A stretch of 64,000 nucleotides of DNA from Pohlia nutans (taxonomy: Eukaryota; Streptophyta; Bryopsida; Bryales; Mniaceae). The position numbers and the translations under genes were made by a program. The notes beneath the pieces were generated by a model. The model was not told the origin of the DNA. It did not search any database and saw nothing but the letters and a program-made list of their open reading frames with translations. How positions within the stretch are numbered: the first letter of the stretch is position 1; each line of letters begins with the position of its first letter. Of this stretch, positions 24,601 to 35,040 are shown piece after piece. The stretch lies in NCBI GenBank assembly GCA_022496805.1, contig CM040100.1:18009009-18073008 (forward strand). The letters are read 5' to 3'.

Positions 24601-26572
24601 AAAATATTGCAACAACAAAAAAAAATGTCAAAAACTAGGACAATTATTTATGGACAGAGATGGTAAGTTAGTAAGTATAATCACAAGGTATGTTTGGTAT
24701 TCTAGCTTACCTAAGTTAATATCTACGATACCCAGCCATTAGGGTTGGCATCCTATGCCAAATGATTTATTTATTTGGAAAATTCCTTTTCAACACATGC
24801 CAAATCATGTGAATATTCTTCAAGATTCTTTTTTCACCAAAGAGAATAGAATTTTTTTGAAAAATAATTTCCTAAAGATTTGGGCTTTTCTTCTTATATT
24901 CATTTTTTATCGATCTTGAGGACCATATTCTAGATAATTGAAAAAAGAAAAAAGAAAAAAGCATTGAATGCCATGATGTGAAGGACAGTATTCACCTTGT
25001 ATGTATAAATTCTTGGACCTCGTAGGTGCCAGACATGCCATGTATAAAGAGCCCACAGCGCAATAACCAATATAGGGAGACTAAGCAAATGTACAACCAA
25101 TATAAGGAGACTAAGCAAATATACAAGAGTTTCAAGATCCGGGAGACGGGCGTGAATGGAGTTAACGCATGCGTGTATAGAATTCCTTCTTCTATACCAC
25201 TTTTGATGTTGAATACTCGTGACCAATTCAAAGAATATATAAGGAAACCCGAGAAGAGGATCGTGAACCCCAATATGGCAAGCTCGTACAACCCCTTCAT
25301 GGGTATACACCATATGTATAAGCCTTTATTAGAGTGATATTGATAAATTCGTTGAAAAAAGTTATCGAGATCGGGTATTGCCGCCCACTTGAAAGTTTCG
25401 CCTTGAAAAAAGTTTGGGACATCATCATTTTTACTTCCATCAAGTTGACGATATTGGGGCAGCTCCACTTCATCCTGCAGGAAAAAAAGGACTTATAGCT
25501 CAAAAAGAAAAAAGAAAATAAAAATTATAGCTACAAACATTGCTTCCATTAAAAGTAAAAATATATAATGTGCACTTTTGTTTAAAAATATATAAATTGC
25601 AAGGTTACACAATAAGAGGGTTAATGTTCACCAATCCCCTTTCATTCATAGTGTACTTTTTGAAAATTGTATGGTAAGAAGGTTGGTGATCATCGAAATT
25701 TGTCACTTAAATTTATAATTATAATTTTATATCATGTGCACTTTTCACACTGAATGAAAGCAATGTTTTCATTAAAAGAAGGTTCCCTTTCACCATATGA
25801 CAATGAAGCCCTAAAAAACCAAAGAAACCCAATTTGGTTGTTATGTTCTTTTTAGGACCTTACCACACAAGTGAAAAGGAAGTGAGATGGAAAGTATTAT
25901 TAGTTTGCACAAGCAAAGCACTATCACTAGCAACAACCTCTTCAACAATGGCCCACATCAACTTTCTATCTTAGGTTTAGTTTAATGCATCACATGTGGC
26001 ATCTTTTTACTAAGAGAATTATGGAATTCTTTTAGGTACTAGTGTTTTTTGGGAGTGTGTGAAAGAATAATAAAGGAAAGCTCAATCATAGAAGAGTAGC
26101 GTTTTCAACTCATATTTGTGTGATAAGGCCATATAAGAGACTCTTTTTTTGTCTTATTTTATTGATTTTTGGATAAACATATTCATTGCTCTTCAGTGAT
26201 GATTATGATGGTTAGTAAAATTATACCCAATCTAATTAAATTAAATTTTTCACAATACAAGCAATCAAATTGGACATAAATCATTTTTTTCTAGGGATCA
26301 ATACCTATGGGACAATGTAATATTACATACAATTTGTTATTCTAAGCATACTTGGATTGCTAATTAATATAGAGTTCCAATGAAATTGATAACGATATGG
26401 CAATGCAAATTTAATTGACAAGTATTGCATATGTATAAAACCATATATAAATTAAAATCCTTCAAATAAAAAGACCTTCCAAATAAAATCTTTGAAAGAA
26501 AATTGTTTGAACAAAAAAAGGGATTGATATGAGAAGGGAGAACAATTGTACCTCGTAGTTGCGGAACTTCAT
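16649..26572 (-). CDS. ATG9: Autophagy-related protein 9 (ATG9), 10 exons, with frameshift
   Basis: ATG9 is the multispanning lipid scramblase that seeds autophagosome membranes. Exons in transcript order: 26552-26572 (tentative), 24996-25474, 23770-24084, 22247-22455, 21622-21801, 19844-20053, 19405-19482, 19097-19167, 18088-18198, 16649-17306, about 776 aa. All phases fit except inside exon 4. Landmarks: PDLDNFF (41-47), membrane segments after it, [13 protein letters not shown] (213-225), WVPGAGP (234-240), RRWSNL in exon 4, FKHR at the start of exon 5, [10 protein letters not shown] (446-455), VDDVLQFV and GVGHVC in exon 8, QGKMEKSF in exon 9, [12 protein letters not shown] in exon 10. 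Exon 4 has one base too many (209 nt): the frame reading DRDFTSD...NVE hits TGA, and RRWSNLAKW resumes in another frame. Exon 2 has a 30-bp tandem duplication. The gene is either a decaying copy or contains a sequencing error. Family assignment is firm; function of this copy is not. Confidence 0.88.
17375..17600. repeat. Dispersed ~225-bp repeat, copy 2 (ATG9 intron 9)
   Basis: Similar to 690-912. The ends GATATGGG(T/C)ACC are roughly inverted. It lies between ATG9 exons 9 and 10. Confidence 0.5.
18455..18802. mobile_element. GTGCACT-type TIR element in ATG9 intron 8
   Basis: The left end (GGGCTGCAATGTACTAAAC) and right end (ATGTAGAGTGCACCCCCCGG) match those of 20203-20466 and of 61665-61925. 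It contains a TA-rich microsatellite at 18603-18705. No transposase. Confidence 0.65.
18603..18705. repeat. (TA)n / TATG microsatellite
   Basis: About 100 bp of alternating TA and TATG units. It produces a spurious ORF of Tyr, Ile and Met residues. Confidence 0.9.
20133..20625. mobile_element. TTAA element in ATG9 intron 5, with nested insertion
   Basis: Edges are TTAACCCCTAAAGGACC and TTTTGGGGTTAA. The flanking thirds align with 34427-35033 (shared AAGGACC, GATTC, ATTCAATT, GGAACCAAA blocks). A second element (20203-20466) is inserted inside it. Confidence 0.7.
20203..20466. mobile_element. GTGCACT-type element nested in a TTAA element
   Basis: Ends are CCCGGGGTGCACTGTAC and AGTGCACCCTCCGGG. 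The flanks AAAAATAG and AAAGATAG look like an 8-bp target duplication with one mismatch, as hAT elements make. Its absence from the homologous element at 34427 shows it arrived second. Confidence 0.65.
20896..21258. mobile_element. PIF/Harbinger-like MITE in ATG9 intron 5
   Basis: Termini GGGTCGCTTCACACTATGG and CCATAGTGTGAAGTGGCCC are inverted repeats flanked by TTA on both sides (20893-20895 and 21259-21261). Relatives are at 44300, 49817 and 56108. The overlapping short ORFs are not gene-like. Confidence 0.75.
23219..23260. repeat. TAA/TTA trinucleotide microsatellite
   Basis: A run of TAATAA units followed by its inverted counterpart ATTATT. It lies in ATG9 intron 3 and would fold back. 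Confidence 0.85.
24197..24316. mobile_element. 120-bp CACTA-like hairpin MITE, copy 1
   Basis: Ends CACTCTTAGAAAAGGTG and CACCTTTTCTACTAGTG are inverted. The interior contains TGTGTGGAATTGGGCACCA, conserved in copies at 49139-49260 and 54878-54997. CACTAGTAGAAAA is a typical plant CACTA terminus. It lies in ATG9 intron 2. Confidence 0.75.
24409..24663. mobile_element. Stowaway-like MITE in ATG9 intron 2
   Basis: Ends CTCTGTCCTTAAATATTGTC and its inverted partner GACAATTATTTATGGACAGAG enclose about 255 bp. The pattern follows the Stowaway family. Confidence 0.6.
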
Positions 26573-26579
26573 GATGCAC

Positions 26580-27950
26580 AAACCTTGTCAAACCATCTAC
26601 CGTAATTATAGTAAAATCAATAGCAAAGGTTTTTTGCCATCTTAAACCAAATTTTGTACTAACCAACTCCCATCATGAATCTCTCACATAATCATCAATT
26701 GATTGAAAAACAAAAATTCATAATAATACAACACTATTTTTCTAAATTAAATAATATAAATGTTATTGAGCTTTAGAATTTTGAAATAACAATAGATAGA
26801 CCAAGTTAGAATTTTTAAGAAAGAAAACAAGCAATGAAGGTTGACTTCTATTAGTTGAATATATACTTAATTGCACCTTAACATTTTACTTTTAAAAACA
26901 TGTTACAAATATCCATATAGAAGAAAAAAGTAAAAGAGATCCTATTAATTTAAATATGGAAACGAACTATGTAATATAATAGTAAAAGGTCTCCATTCTA
27001 ATGTCTCAATCTCTTTAGCTAAAAGTACTCAAATATGCTTCAAATTTCAAGTGCTCAAAGGTCACAAATCTATGTTCTCGGACCTTGCATGGTGCTTGTT
27101 TTAAAGTGAATTAGATTAAAAAGGTTGTAGCATGAATACTCTTTCAAAGATTTGAAAACCGTGGAGTATGCACTTCTCTTTTATTTTTTTGTTATAAATT
27201 AAGAAGGGATTGGTTGCAAAGGCTCATCAAAGTTGAAGAAGCTTTGTTGCTTCATAGGAAGCTATGTTAAAGAGATCTATGCAATTTCCACAAATTACTA
27301 CACTTTCCACAAATTACTACACTTTCTATAAGCAACTACTCGCAATTTTTTTTACCGATTTCCTAAAAAACTACCACAACTTCAATTAATAAAAAATTAC
27401 ACCTACAATCTCTTGAAAAAGAAAAATACATTAAAAAAAGAATAATTCAAAATAATTCAAAATAAAAATAAAAATTCAAAACCATTGATCAACAAACTTT
27501 GCAAGAGTTGTTTGCAAAAGAAAAATCTTTTCTAAAAGAAATGAAGGTAAATATTACTGAATTCTAAAGAAAGAGAATTATCAATCAACCAATCCAACAT
27601 AAGATTGAATTTAAAAAATTTACTACAATTAAACCATAACTCTCGGGAGGTCACTTCCAAATATTATTTAACAATGTGCAAACAAAGATAGGGTCCAAAT
27701 AAATCTTTGAAGATAATTTTTTTAAATGATTTACATTAATAAAGGATGCTCAAAACTTATTACGAGAATTAAAAAGAGTATATTCTCAAAATATTACTAA
27801 TTATAGTAAGAATTACTTTTAATTTTTTGGGAACTTTTAAATACCCTTTGTTCACACGTGATACTCAAAAGATATTACTAGTGATCCCTCGAGCAATAAC
27901 TACAATAATCATACAAAAATCAGGCTTTTAACACTACTACAAAGATAACT
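26580..27950. other. ATG9 upstream region, no other gene seen
   Basis: Very AT-rich. It should contain the ATG9 promoter on the - strand, but no TATA box stands out against the AT background. Confidence 0.4.
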
Positions 27951-28104
27951 CAGGGGGTGCACTCTTTTATGTGTGAGGAATCACGTGAGTGCACAAGAGG
28001 GGGATTAATTTGAACACTACCGTACTATGTATACATACTTTTCACAATATAATCATGAATTCATGGTCCTTTTTGGATTAAGGTTAAGATTCTGACAGAG
28101 GTGC

Positions 28105-28681
28105 TTAACCCCCAACTGCTTGAGCGTCCATTTTTTGGACGATGTACAAATTTCATCCATAATTTCTCATCCGTTATGCACTTTTCGAAGTGTGATATTT
28201 TTACTGTAGATTCTATGGAAAGTTAGCTTCATGCATATGTGATCCGATTAGAAAGGGGATGATTTGTGAAAATTTTATGCCTCGTTTCATGTTGTAGTGA
28301 TTCACCCAAAATTTTGAAGATTTCAGTGTAAAAGTGCTCTAAAAAAAGTCAACTCATAAAAGTAAGCAACCAATATATCTCCAAAAATCACTACACTCAG
28401 AGTATTACATTTCAACCAATCACAAAAAAATTCATCCGTAGATTGTCAATATCTTATTCGTAATTGAATTACAAAATAATTTTGAATTTCACGTTTCAAA
28501 TTTTATACAAAATTATTGGTAATAGAAATCATAAATCTAACTGTATGGATAGATTTTAAAATTCATAATGTACAACTTTTATTCATATATCCAGTTCAAA
28601 ATATCCCTCTAGGTTGCATTTTATAATGCATCTTTGCAAAACTGCCGAATTTGGAGAGGGCTCTAGGCATTTAGGGGTTAA
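28105..28681. mobile_element. TTAA MITE, 577-bp family, copy 2 (reverse)
   Basis: Edges TTAACCCCCAACTGC and ATTTAGGGGTTAA; a perfect hairpin CGTCCA/TGGACG at 28125-28141 is 20 nt from the left edge. It is the reverse complement of the element at 13752 and has the same length. Its right edge directly abuts the gene fragment at 28697. Confidence 0.85.
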
Positions 28682-28696
28682 TGATGATGGTGTGCA

Positions 28697-29015
28697 CAAG
28701 TTATGGCGGTATTGGCTGAAAGGCGAGAAGCTGGGCACGAAGGAGGTTTTCGCAGTATTGCCGGTGTGGCCGGACAACGTCCGCTCCAACGAAGCCGGAG
28801 ACTTTAATTTGGGTGGCGTGCCCTGTGGCCAGAACCCTAAACCCTAAACCCTAAACCAAGGCTTCGATCTCTGCTCATCCGACTCCCCATTTCCACGGAG
28901 TTTCTCTTCGGCTTGGTCGCCGGGCAGCCCCATTCCATGGTCTTATTATACAGCACCACTGGCCAGATAAAGGAGGTTCTGGAGTATCCACCGGTTGTGT
29001 TTTTCTCCACTCAGG
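28697..29015 (+). pseudogene. Strictosidine-synthase-like fragment, broken
   Basis: One frame reads HKLWRYWLKGEKLGTKEVFA and then PDNVRSNEAGDF. After a telomere-type repeat (28832-28857) another frame continues with LLIRLPIS, AGQPHSMVLLYSTTGQIKEV and LEY. Both blocks match neighbouring parts of plant strictosidine-synthase-like (six-bladed propeller) proteins: the conserved RYWLKG...PDNVR segment and the PHAMVLRY-type segment near the C-terminus. Upstream propeller blades are missing, the two halves are out of frame, and a stop lies in the repeat. It therefore cannot encode a full enzyme. GC content is much higher than the flanks, consistent with captured exon sequence. Confidence 0.7.
28832..28857. 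repeat. Telomeric repeat inside the gene fragment
   Basis: Three to four CCCTAAA units separate the two halves of the strictosidine-synthase-like fragment and coincide with its frame change. Confidence 0.85.
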
Positions 29016-29194
29016 CCTACCTTGCCTCCGCTGTCAAACCCCTACACTTTGCCAGCTTAGCTTTTGCTTTAATAATTTATGGTGTTTGAAGCTAACACCA
29101 CAAGGAGAAGGCGTCGCTTTTCACTCAATAGGTGAGTCAAATTGACGCCACTTTGCACTCAGTGCCGAGGCGCTCAAGACTTGGTGAGTGCGAT

Positions 29195-29350
29195 TCCTCA
29201 TGTAAGGTGGATGACCCAATAACCGACGTGTGCTATAAACCAACACTATCTTCAACATGTGTTCATTGAAAGCTTTGAATTCTATATTAGTACTAGATTT
29301 GCGTGAAAATCTTAAAGTGTTGGTTTATGGGCCATCCACTATAGGACAAG
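29195..29350. mobile_element. Small MITE with GTGGATG(A/G)CCCA ends
   Basis: GTGGATGACCCA plus ATAAACCAACACT on the left is matched by AGTGTTGGTTTATGG plus GCCATCCAC on the right. About 155 bp in all. Confidence 0.55.
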
Positions 29351-31355
29351 TGTGTACAATGAACTCTGACATTGTTTCTGAGTGAGAAGTGATGCCTCTG
29401 CTAGGAGTGTAAAAACTTGTCACTCGGTCCATGCTTTGTAATTGTAAATGACATGATCCATGATCCATGTGAAAATTCCATGATCCGTGTGGTCATCCAT
29501 GATCCACGATCCGTGTTGGACATGATTCATGTGAAAATGTGTAATATCTCAGAGAACTTACGAGTTGTTGTCGTTCACACTAGTTTGTAGTGAAGGAAAC
29601 TGTATAGAAGGTTTGAGTTGTTCTTGCTTTCTTGAGAATACGTACTTGTAGGCTAAGGGTTAGAAGCATTAATGTTTTAAGGCAAGGATGGATGAAATCA
29701 GGATGATAAATTGTAAAGTTCATTAATAACATCAAAAACCTTTATCTATGTATGTGAGGAGTGTTTAGGTTTGAAGCAATTGTTACTTCTAAATTTCATT
29801 CTTACAACCTGACTTAGTTGATATTCGTCACAAATAATTAGAGAAGGGACTCTGCTAGCTATAAATTGAAAATGGAAGTATTATACATATGGTGAAGGGT
29901 TTTATTTCAATTGAACAAATTGTTGTGTTTGTATGCTATGGATTTGGGTGTTTTTGTACTATGGGTGTCATAGTTTAAATTGAACAAAAAGAATTTCTAA
30001 TGTTGTGAAGCAGATTCAATGACGTAATATAATAATTAGGGAAAATATCAAACTATTTTAATATAGTAAAAATATAATCTTTTGGAATCTCTTTTATCCT
30101 TTCAAAATATTTTATATTAGTTTAGAATATTTTGGAATCTTCATGTTGATGTCAATTTAGCCGCTTACAAACCATGTGGAATGCATGTTCCAGCTATGCC
30201 ACAAGTTACGTTTTAATTAGCTAACCAAGCTCGCAATTTTTTTTATAGGAACTCTTCATTTTATGGGGTGTTTAATGTAAAGGAACAAAAATTTCCACCA
30301 TAAACCTCTAATATCCACCTTGCTCACATAATCTTTTTGGAATATTTTTTGAATACAATACTTTTATGTTATAGGAATTGAGGAAAAATATTGTCATCAC
30401 TATATCTTCAATGAAACGTATCAATTAAGGCAATAATGTATTTATTTTACAACGACACCCAACACAATGTATTACATTTTCGTCCAAATACTATTTATAT
30501 TATTTTAAATTTTTTCATGTACATACAATCTAGTAGGATACCTTTTCACTGTGGTTAACTTTTTGTTGAAAAACCAATTTTAATGACCAATAGAAAAATT
30601 TCACTGCCAAAATTTTGCTTGTTATGCAATGTCACACTATACATTTTGAACGCCCTACCATGAAAACACCCATTTATTATGTTGATTTTTCCCCATGTAT
30701 ACATATTTTATTAACATTTTTAAAATTGTAATATGTACGTATATTTTTGAATTTCATTTTTTTTAATTGTATACATAAATATTTTGAAGGGAGTTATGAA
30801 CGCACATGATGTGGAGCACACACACTAAGTTCACCCCCCTAGGGTCGTTTATGTAATTTTTATAAATAGGGGAAGTGCACTAGGAGTTGGCTTAAATTTT
30901 TTTAATGTTTTTAGGTTAAAAGTAGTTTCAATCGAAGGCCACACCAAGAGTAACAGTTCAATCTTTGAAATAAAATCTTAATCATTGTCCCCTCCTCAAA
31001 AAAAATGTTCAATTGTAGTCCCCTCTTCCTCAATTTGCATATTCCTCCATTATTCAATGCAATCCAATTTCAACCCAGCTAAACCCCTATGTGACTAGTT
31101 TAAAAACAATCAACCCAAAACTCAACCCAACTCTATACTCATAACATTTTATAATTTTCGGGTTTCAAACCCCTTATTGCTTGGATTGAATTTTATAAAT
31201 ACAATAATTTTTCTTGGAACTATGGTGAGAGAAGATATTTGGCATTGTATGAGGGAATTTAGTACAAATCAAATAAGAAAAGTTTACTTAAGATGTGAAA
31301 AAAAGAACATCCAAGAGTATCCGAGAGAATTGGAAAAAGTCTTGAAATTTTAATT
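29351..31355. other. AT-rich stretch, no gene seen
   Basis: 29430-29540 contains repeated CCATGATCC(A/G)TGTG motifs. Nothing else is recognisable before the right end of the TIR element near 30839. Confidence 0.45.
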
Positions 31356-31359
31356 TTAA

Positions 31360-31702
31360 TTTTTTTGAAACAAATGAATGTTTTATTTCCATTGCGCAAC
31401 AACAAATTACAAACATCACACTATGAACGAAGTAAGCAAGTTTCCATGGTACTCCCTTGAGGATGATTTTTTTGGATTTTTCTTCTTACAATATTTGAAC
31501 TAGACCCAAAGCTCCTAATCATTTCTAACTAAGTGTAACATGAGGCCTAGGAGCAACCTCGTCATGCTCGGGGTTTCTACGAAGCATAAAAATATTAGCC
31601 CTCATGACGTGCATTCGACCAAAATCGAACCGTCGCCCTCTTTGGTGCTAATAAGCACTCCTAAAAAGAACCCACCTCCTGACTATCACCTAGGTAGTTT
31701 AA
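31360..31702 (-). mobile_element. SINE-like repeat, copy 1, with insertion at its 5' part
   Basis: About 340 bp, clearly homologous to 47330-47698. On the - strand the element runs from GGTTC(A/G)AA...CTACCTAGGTGA to an A-rich tail after CATTTGTTTCAAAAA, which is the layout of a plant SINE. A GGTTCGATTTTGGTCGAATG segment resembles a pol III B box. The TTAA element 31699-32127 is inserted at its edge; homology resumes at 32128. Confidence 0.55.
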
Positions 31703-32127
31703 CCCTTAAACGTCAAAGCAAGCCCCACGGGCTTGTTATAAAGGAATAATTGAGGAAAAAAGTAGATTTTCTCAACCAAATCAAGCGAGGATTGGTGCGT
31801 TGGAAAGCTACTGAAAAAGCGATCTAGATTGCAAATTTGCGCCTCATTTGGGAGATTGTGGAGTCATTGATAAGCAATCAAAGTTATTTAAATGAACAGG
31901 AGTTGAGGTTGGGCAGCAGAGGTCGTTTCTTGAAAAGTGCCACAGTGCTACAGTGCCGCAACATTGCTGGCCAGCAGAGCCGTTTTTTATTTTTTTTATT
32001 TTTTTATTTTTTTATTTTTTTATTTTTAAAATTTAAAATTTTAAAATTTTTAAAATTTTTTCGCCTCCGAAAATTTAGACGCCTTCCGGGCTGCCCCGCC
32101 CAGGCCCTCTTGACGTTTAAGGGTTAA
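31699..32127. mobile_element. TTAA element with perfect 18-bp TIR
   Basis: Left edge TTAACCCTTAAACGTCAA and right edge TTGACGTTTAAGGGTTAA are exact reverse complements. A perfect hairpin, CAAGCC, CCACG loop, GGCTTG, lies at 31719-31735, 20 nt from the left edge. It contains T-rich low complexity (31985-32060). The uninterrupted target is present at 47661-47698. A diverged relative lies at 50295-50993. Confidence 0.9.
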
Positions 32128-32499
32128 GGTCATTTTGAACCAAAATCTTGGAAACTTTAGTAGGGATAGAAAGTCTAGGGGTTAATAATGCAATGATGTG
32201 GCTTCCCCCCCAAATTGATTTAATTCAAATTCAATAACAAGAGGAGCTTTTCAAAAAGGTCATCGTCATGCATCCGTCCGACCTTTCTCGAATTATGCAG
32301 CTTGCCCAGGCGATACCCTAACCCTAATTCAAAGAACGTCATCTTGAGCATAGGAACACGTTTAAAAATTTCTCGGATGGTGCACCTCGTGCCTGCGATC
32401 GTCGCGGATTCGTGTGCGCAATGCGAATGTTAGCTTGCCGGTGTCAAGACTCGAGTTCGGGATGGAGAATTTCTGATCGTTTCTTGTCGCAATTAAGCG

Positions 32500-34164
32500 A
32501 TGTCGTCTTCATGGAAGCTGTGCTCCGTGTGGGCGCTTCGGATCTTGCATTCACAGAAGGGGAAGGTGAAAATGTGTTGCTCTCCCTTTTTGTATCATGT
32601 GGAAATAAAAAAGAATCAAGCTGCACGGTATAGGATTGGATATGGCGTTCCGTCAATACTTGGGGTTAGACCGGGGTGGTTAGGGTATTTCCATCGCAAT
32701 AATTCTAGTTTGGCAGCTGCAATAGTGGTCGATTTGGAGGAAGTCGTGGCATTTACGGAGGCGGATCGCGAAGCGAGTCTCGCCTTTCTCACCACTCTAG
32801 GGTTGAAGGGGGAGAATCTGTCACGGTTGCTGAAGAAGTATCCCTTGGTGATGTCTAGTGATTTTAAGGAGGGAGTCCTTTCACTGGTGGCCGCTTTGAC
32901 CGCTCTTGGGGTTTCGGAGCTTCTAGTACCTCGGATTCTGGACAAGAATCCCCAATTGATTTTGCGCATTTTAGAGCGAAATCTTTACAGTGAGAATTTG
33001 GCGTACTTGAATTCATGTGGATTGACATCCAAGCAGCTTGAGCGCGTTGTGAGAATCCATCCTCAGTCCCTGGGCGCCAGCAAAGAGCTTCAGCTTCAAC
33101 CGACCGTGGAGTTTCTTTTGGGCTTGGGTGTGACTGCAGAGAAGATCGGGAAAGTCCTTTCGTTGTCACCGTATTATTTAGGGTACCGACACGACATCAG
33201 CCTGCAGCCGAAGGTGGCCTTTCTGTTGGGGCTTGGTGTGAAACGGGAGAATTTAGGAAAGTTGATCATGGATCAGCCTAGCATTCTTTGTCTAAGCGTC
33301 GGTGAAAACATCATGCCCAAGCTGAAGTACCTGCAATCTGTCGGTGTTGAGCGAGCTCGTTTGGGAGAGATGATTTGCAGGTTAGAGATTTTTTTGTTGC
33401 AAATTGCTACATAAAATTTGGGCTGGCTAATTGATACAAAGGATTTTCGAAAAAAGGAAGGAATAATAGCCAGCTTTTCTACGATGTGAAACCTAGGTAT
33501 CACCCAGGTATTGCCTAAGTAGCACACGTGTATTACCCTGATATTACCTATATATTAATATGAAAAGAGCATCCAAGGAGCCTGGATTGGTCTTCAAAGT
33601 AGAAAAATTGCTAAGTTGTCTCCTGACAAAAAATATCTCTGATATTGCAGGTACCCGGCGGTGCTGACATCTAACCTGGACACCATGAAGTTGAAAGTGG
33701 AGTTTTTTGGAAGTAAAGGATTGGATGGAAAGAATCTCGTCAACCTGCTGACTCTCCATCCAGACCTCCTCGGGAAGTCGCTGGAGTCTTTGAAATCAGG
33801 CTTTGTGAATGTGCAGAACATCGGCTTCACTCAGGCGGAAGTCTGTTCGATTTTGAAGATGCATCCTACCATTCTTGGCAGCACTGAGTCTCATCTGCAG
33901 AAGAAATTCGACTTCCTTACTAATGTTATGAACCGGTCCCTGAAGGAGGTGTTGACGTTCACGGCATTTGTGACCTACAGTCTTGAGAGGAGGATTAAAC
34001 CTCGCCACCGGGTATTCACATGGCTGCTTGCGGAAGGGCTATTGCCACAGAAGAACTACTCTCTTCGGACTATTATTGGTGGTTCAGAGGAATATTTCAG
34101 AGATAGATACTTGGTGTTGCATCCTTTAGCTGAGTCCATGTATAAGGATGCGAAGGCGGGTTGA
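32500..34164 (+). CDS. mTERF-family organelle protein, 2 exons
   Basis: Exons 32500-33380 and 33651-34164 join at TGCAG|GTTAGA...TGCAG|G (phase 2) to give 464 aa. From about residue 85 onward the protein is a chain of ~32-residue mTERF repeats of the form (F/Y)LxxLGLxxxxLxxLLxxxPxxL, for example FLTTLGLKGENLSRLLKKYP, FLLGLGVTAEKIGKVLSLSP and FLLGLGVKRENLGKLIMDQP. These alpha-alpha repeats form a nucleic-acid-binding solenoid. Plant mTERFs act in chloroplasts or mitochondria in transcription, splicing or ribosome biogenesis. The first ~80 residues lack repeats and probably include a transit peptide, but which organelle cannot be told. An in-frame Met further in is possible. The end (about 430-455) has the RHRVFTWLLAEGLL-like closing block common in the family. 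The specific family member is not assigned. Confidence 0.88.
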
Positions 34165-34426
34165 AGTATATCGACATGCAATAGAATGGGTTATAGAATT
34201 TTTGATATTGCAGAATTGGGAGACTGCAAGCATGTTCGGAAGTTTGACGAGAAGACTGCCTACGGCATTGTGGTGAAAATTGTGTGAACGGCAATGCCAA
34301 CTTTGAGACCACAAGTAATTCAGACGGTCTTACCAAGGTTTGTTCTCTTTCTCTCATTAATTTGTTTTCTCAGGGTGTACCTTTCATCTTCCGCGTCTGG
34401 GTAGGATCTCAATCATATGCCGTTTC

Positions 34427-35033
34427 TTAACCCCGAAAGGACCAAGGATTCTTAGTTTTAAAATGACAAATTCAATTGTGAAAAATATAATCAAATGGAA
34501 CCAAATTTTATATCACTGGAGAACATTGCATGTGTTTGAATTATGTCAATCCGAGTTAAACTCCACTCTAGAGAAATTTTCAAAGTGGATCACCTCAACA
34601 TTGCCTTAGTGTTATAAAATTTGCTATTTGGAGAAAGTAATGATGCTGCCTCCATCATTTCTTTTGCTTTTTTTGAAGTTCACAATAGATAAACCAACTT
34701 TAACCAATCATGCTAAATTCTAAACTCTAAAAGTTAATATTATAATTTATACAAATTTTCAAAGGTTAATGCTTTTATATTCATTAAAAAAGATCTAAAG
34801 TTATTTTTGGAAGTTTGACCGTATGGATAATTTGTAGAGATGATGCCCTACATTTTGTTTATTGAACCAAACTTCATCAAACATATGGAAGGCACATATT
34901 ATAACACATCTATGTTTTGTCCAATACCCCTTGGGCTTTTAGGGGTTAAACCAAAAAAACTCCAAATAGGACTACTCAAAAATTCTAAAACAACATGAGG
35001 CCCAATTTGGACTTTTTGGTTCTTTAGGGTTAA
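34427..35033. mobile_element. TTAA element (607 bp) downstream of mTERF
   Basis: Edges TTAACCCCGAAAGGACC and TCTTTAGGGTTAA. Related to 20133-20625 and 41299-41511. A partial stem (AGGCC/GGACT) lies 20 nt from the right edge. Confidence 0.7.
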
Positions 35034-35040
35034 GAGTATT

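Larger units (their letters stand above)
27953..30839. mobile_element. Long GTGCACT-type TIR element carrying a gene fragment
   Basis: The left 90 bp (GGGGGTGCACTCTTTTATG, then GGAATCACGTG, GGGGGATTAATTTGAA) match the right end of the complete 518-bp element at 60868-61385 in reverse. The right 60 bp (ATTTTGAAGG to CACCCCCC) match its left end. The same two termini therefore lie 2.9 kb apart here, with a TTAA MITE, a strictosidine-synthase-like fragment and another MITE between them. No transposase seen. The single-element reading is an inference; two solo ends are possible. Confidence 0.5.

Noticed and set aside
26364..26666. 100-codon ORF on - strand near the ATG9 start
   Set aside because: No similarity to ATG9 in this frame; it only overlaps the putative seven-codon first exon in another frame.
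32864..33169. ORFs opposite the mTERF exon
   Set aside because: Shadows of the repeat-rich mTERF coding sequence.
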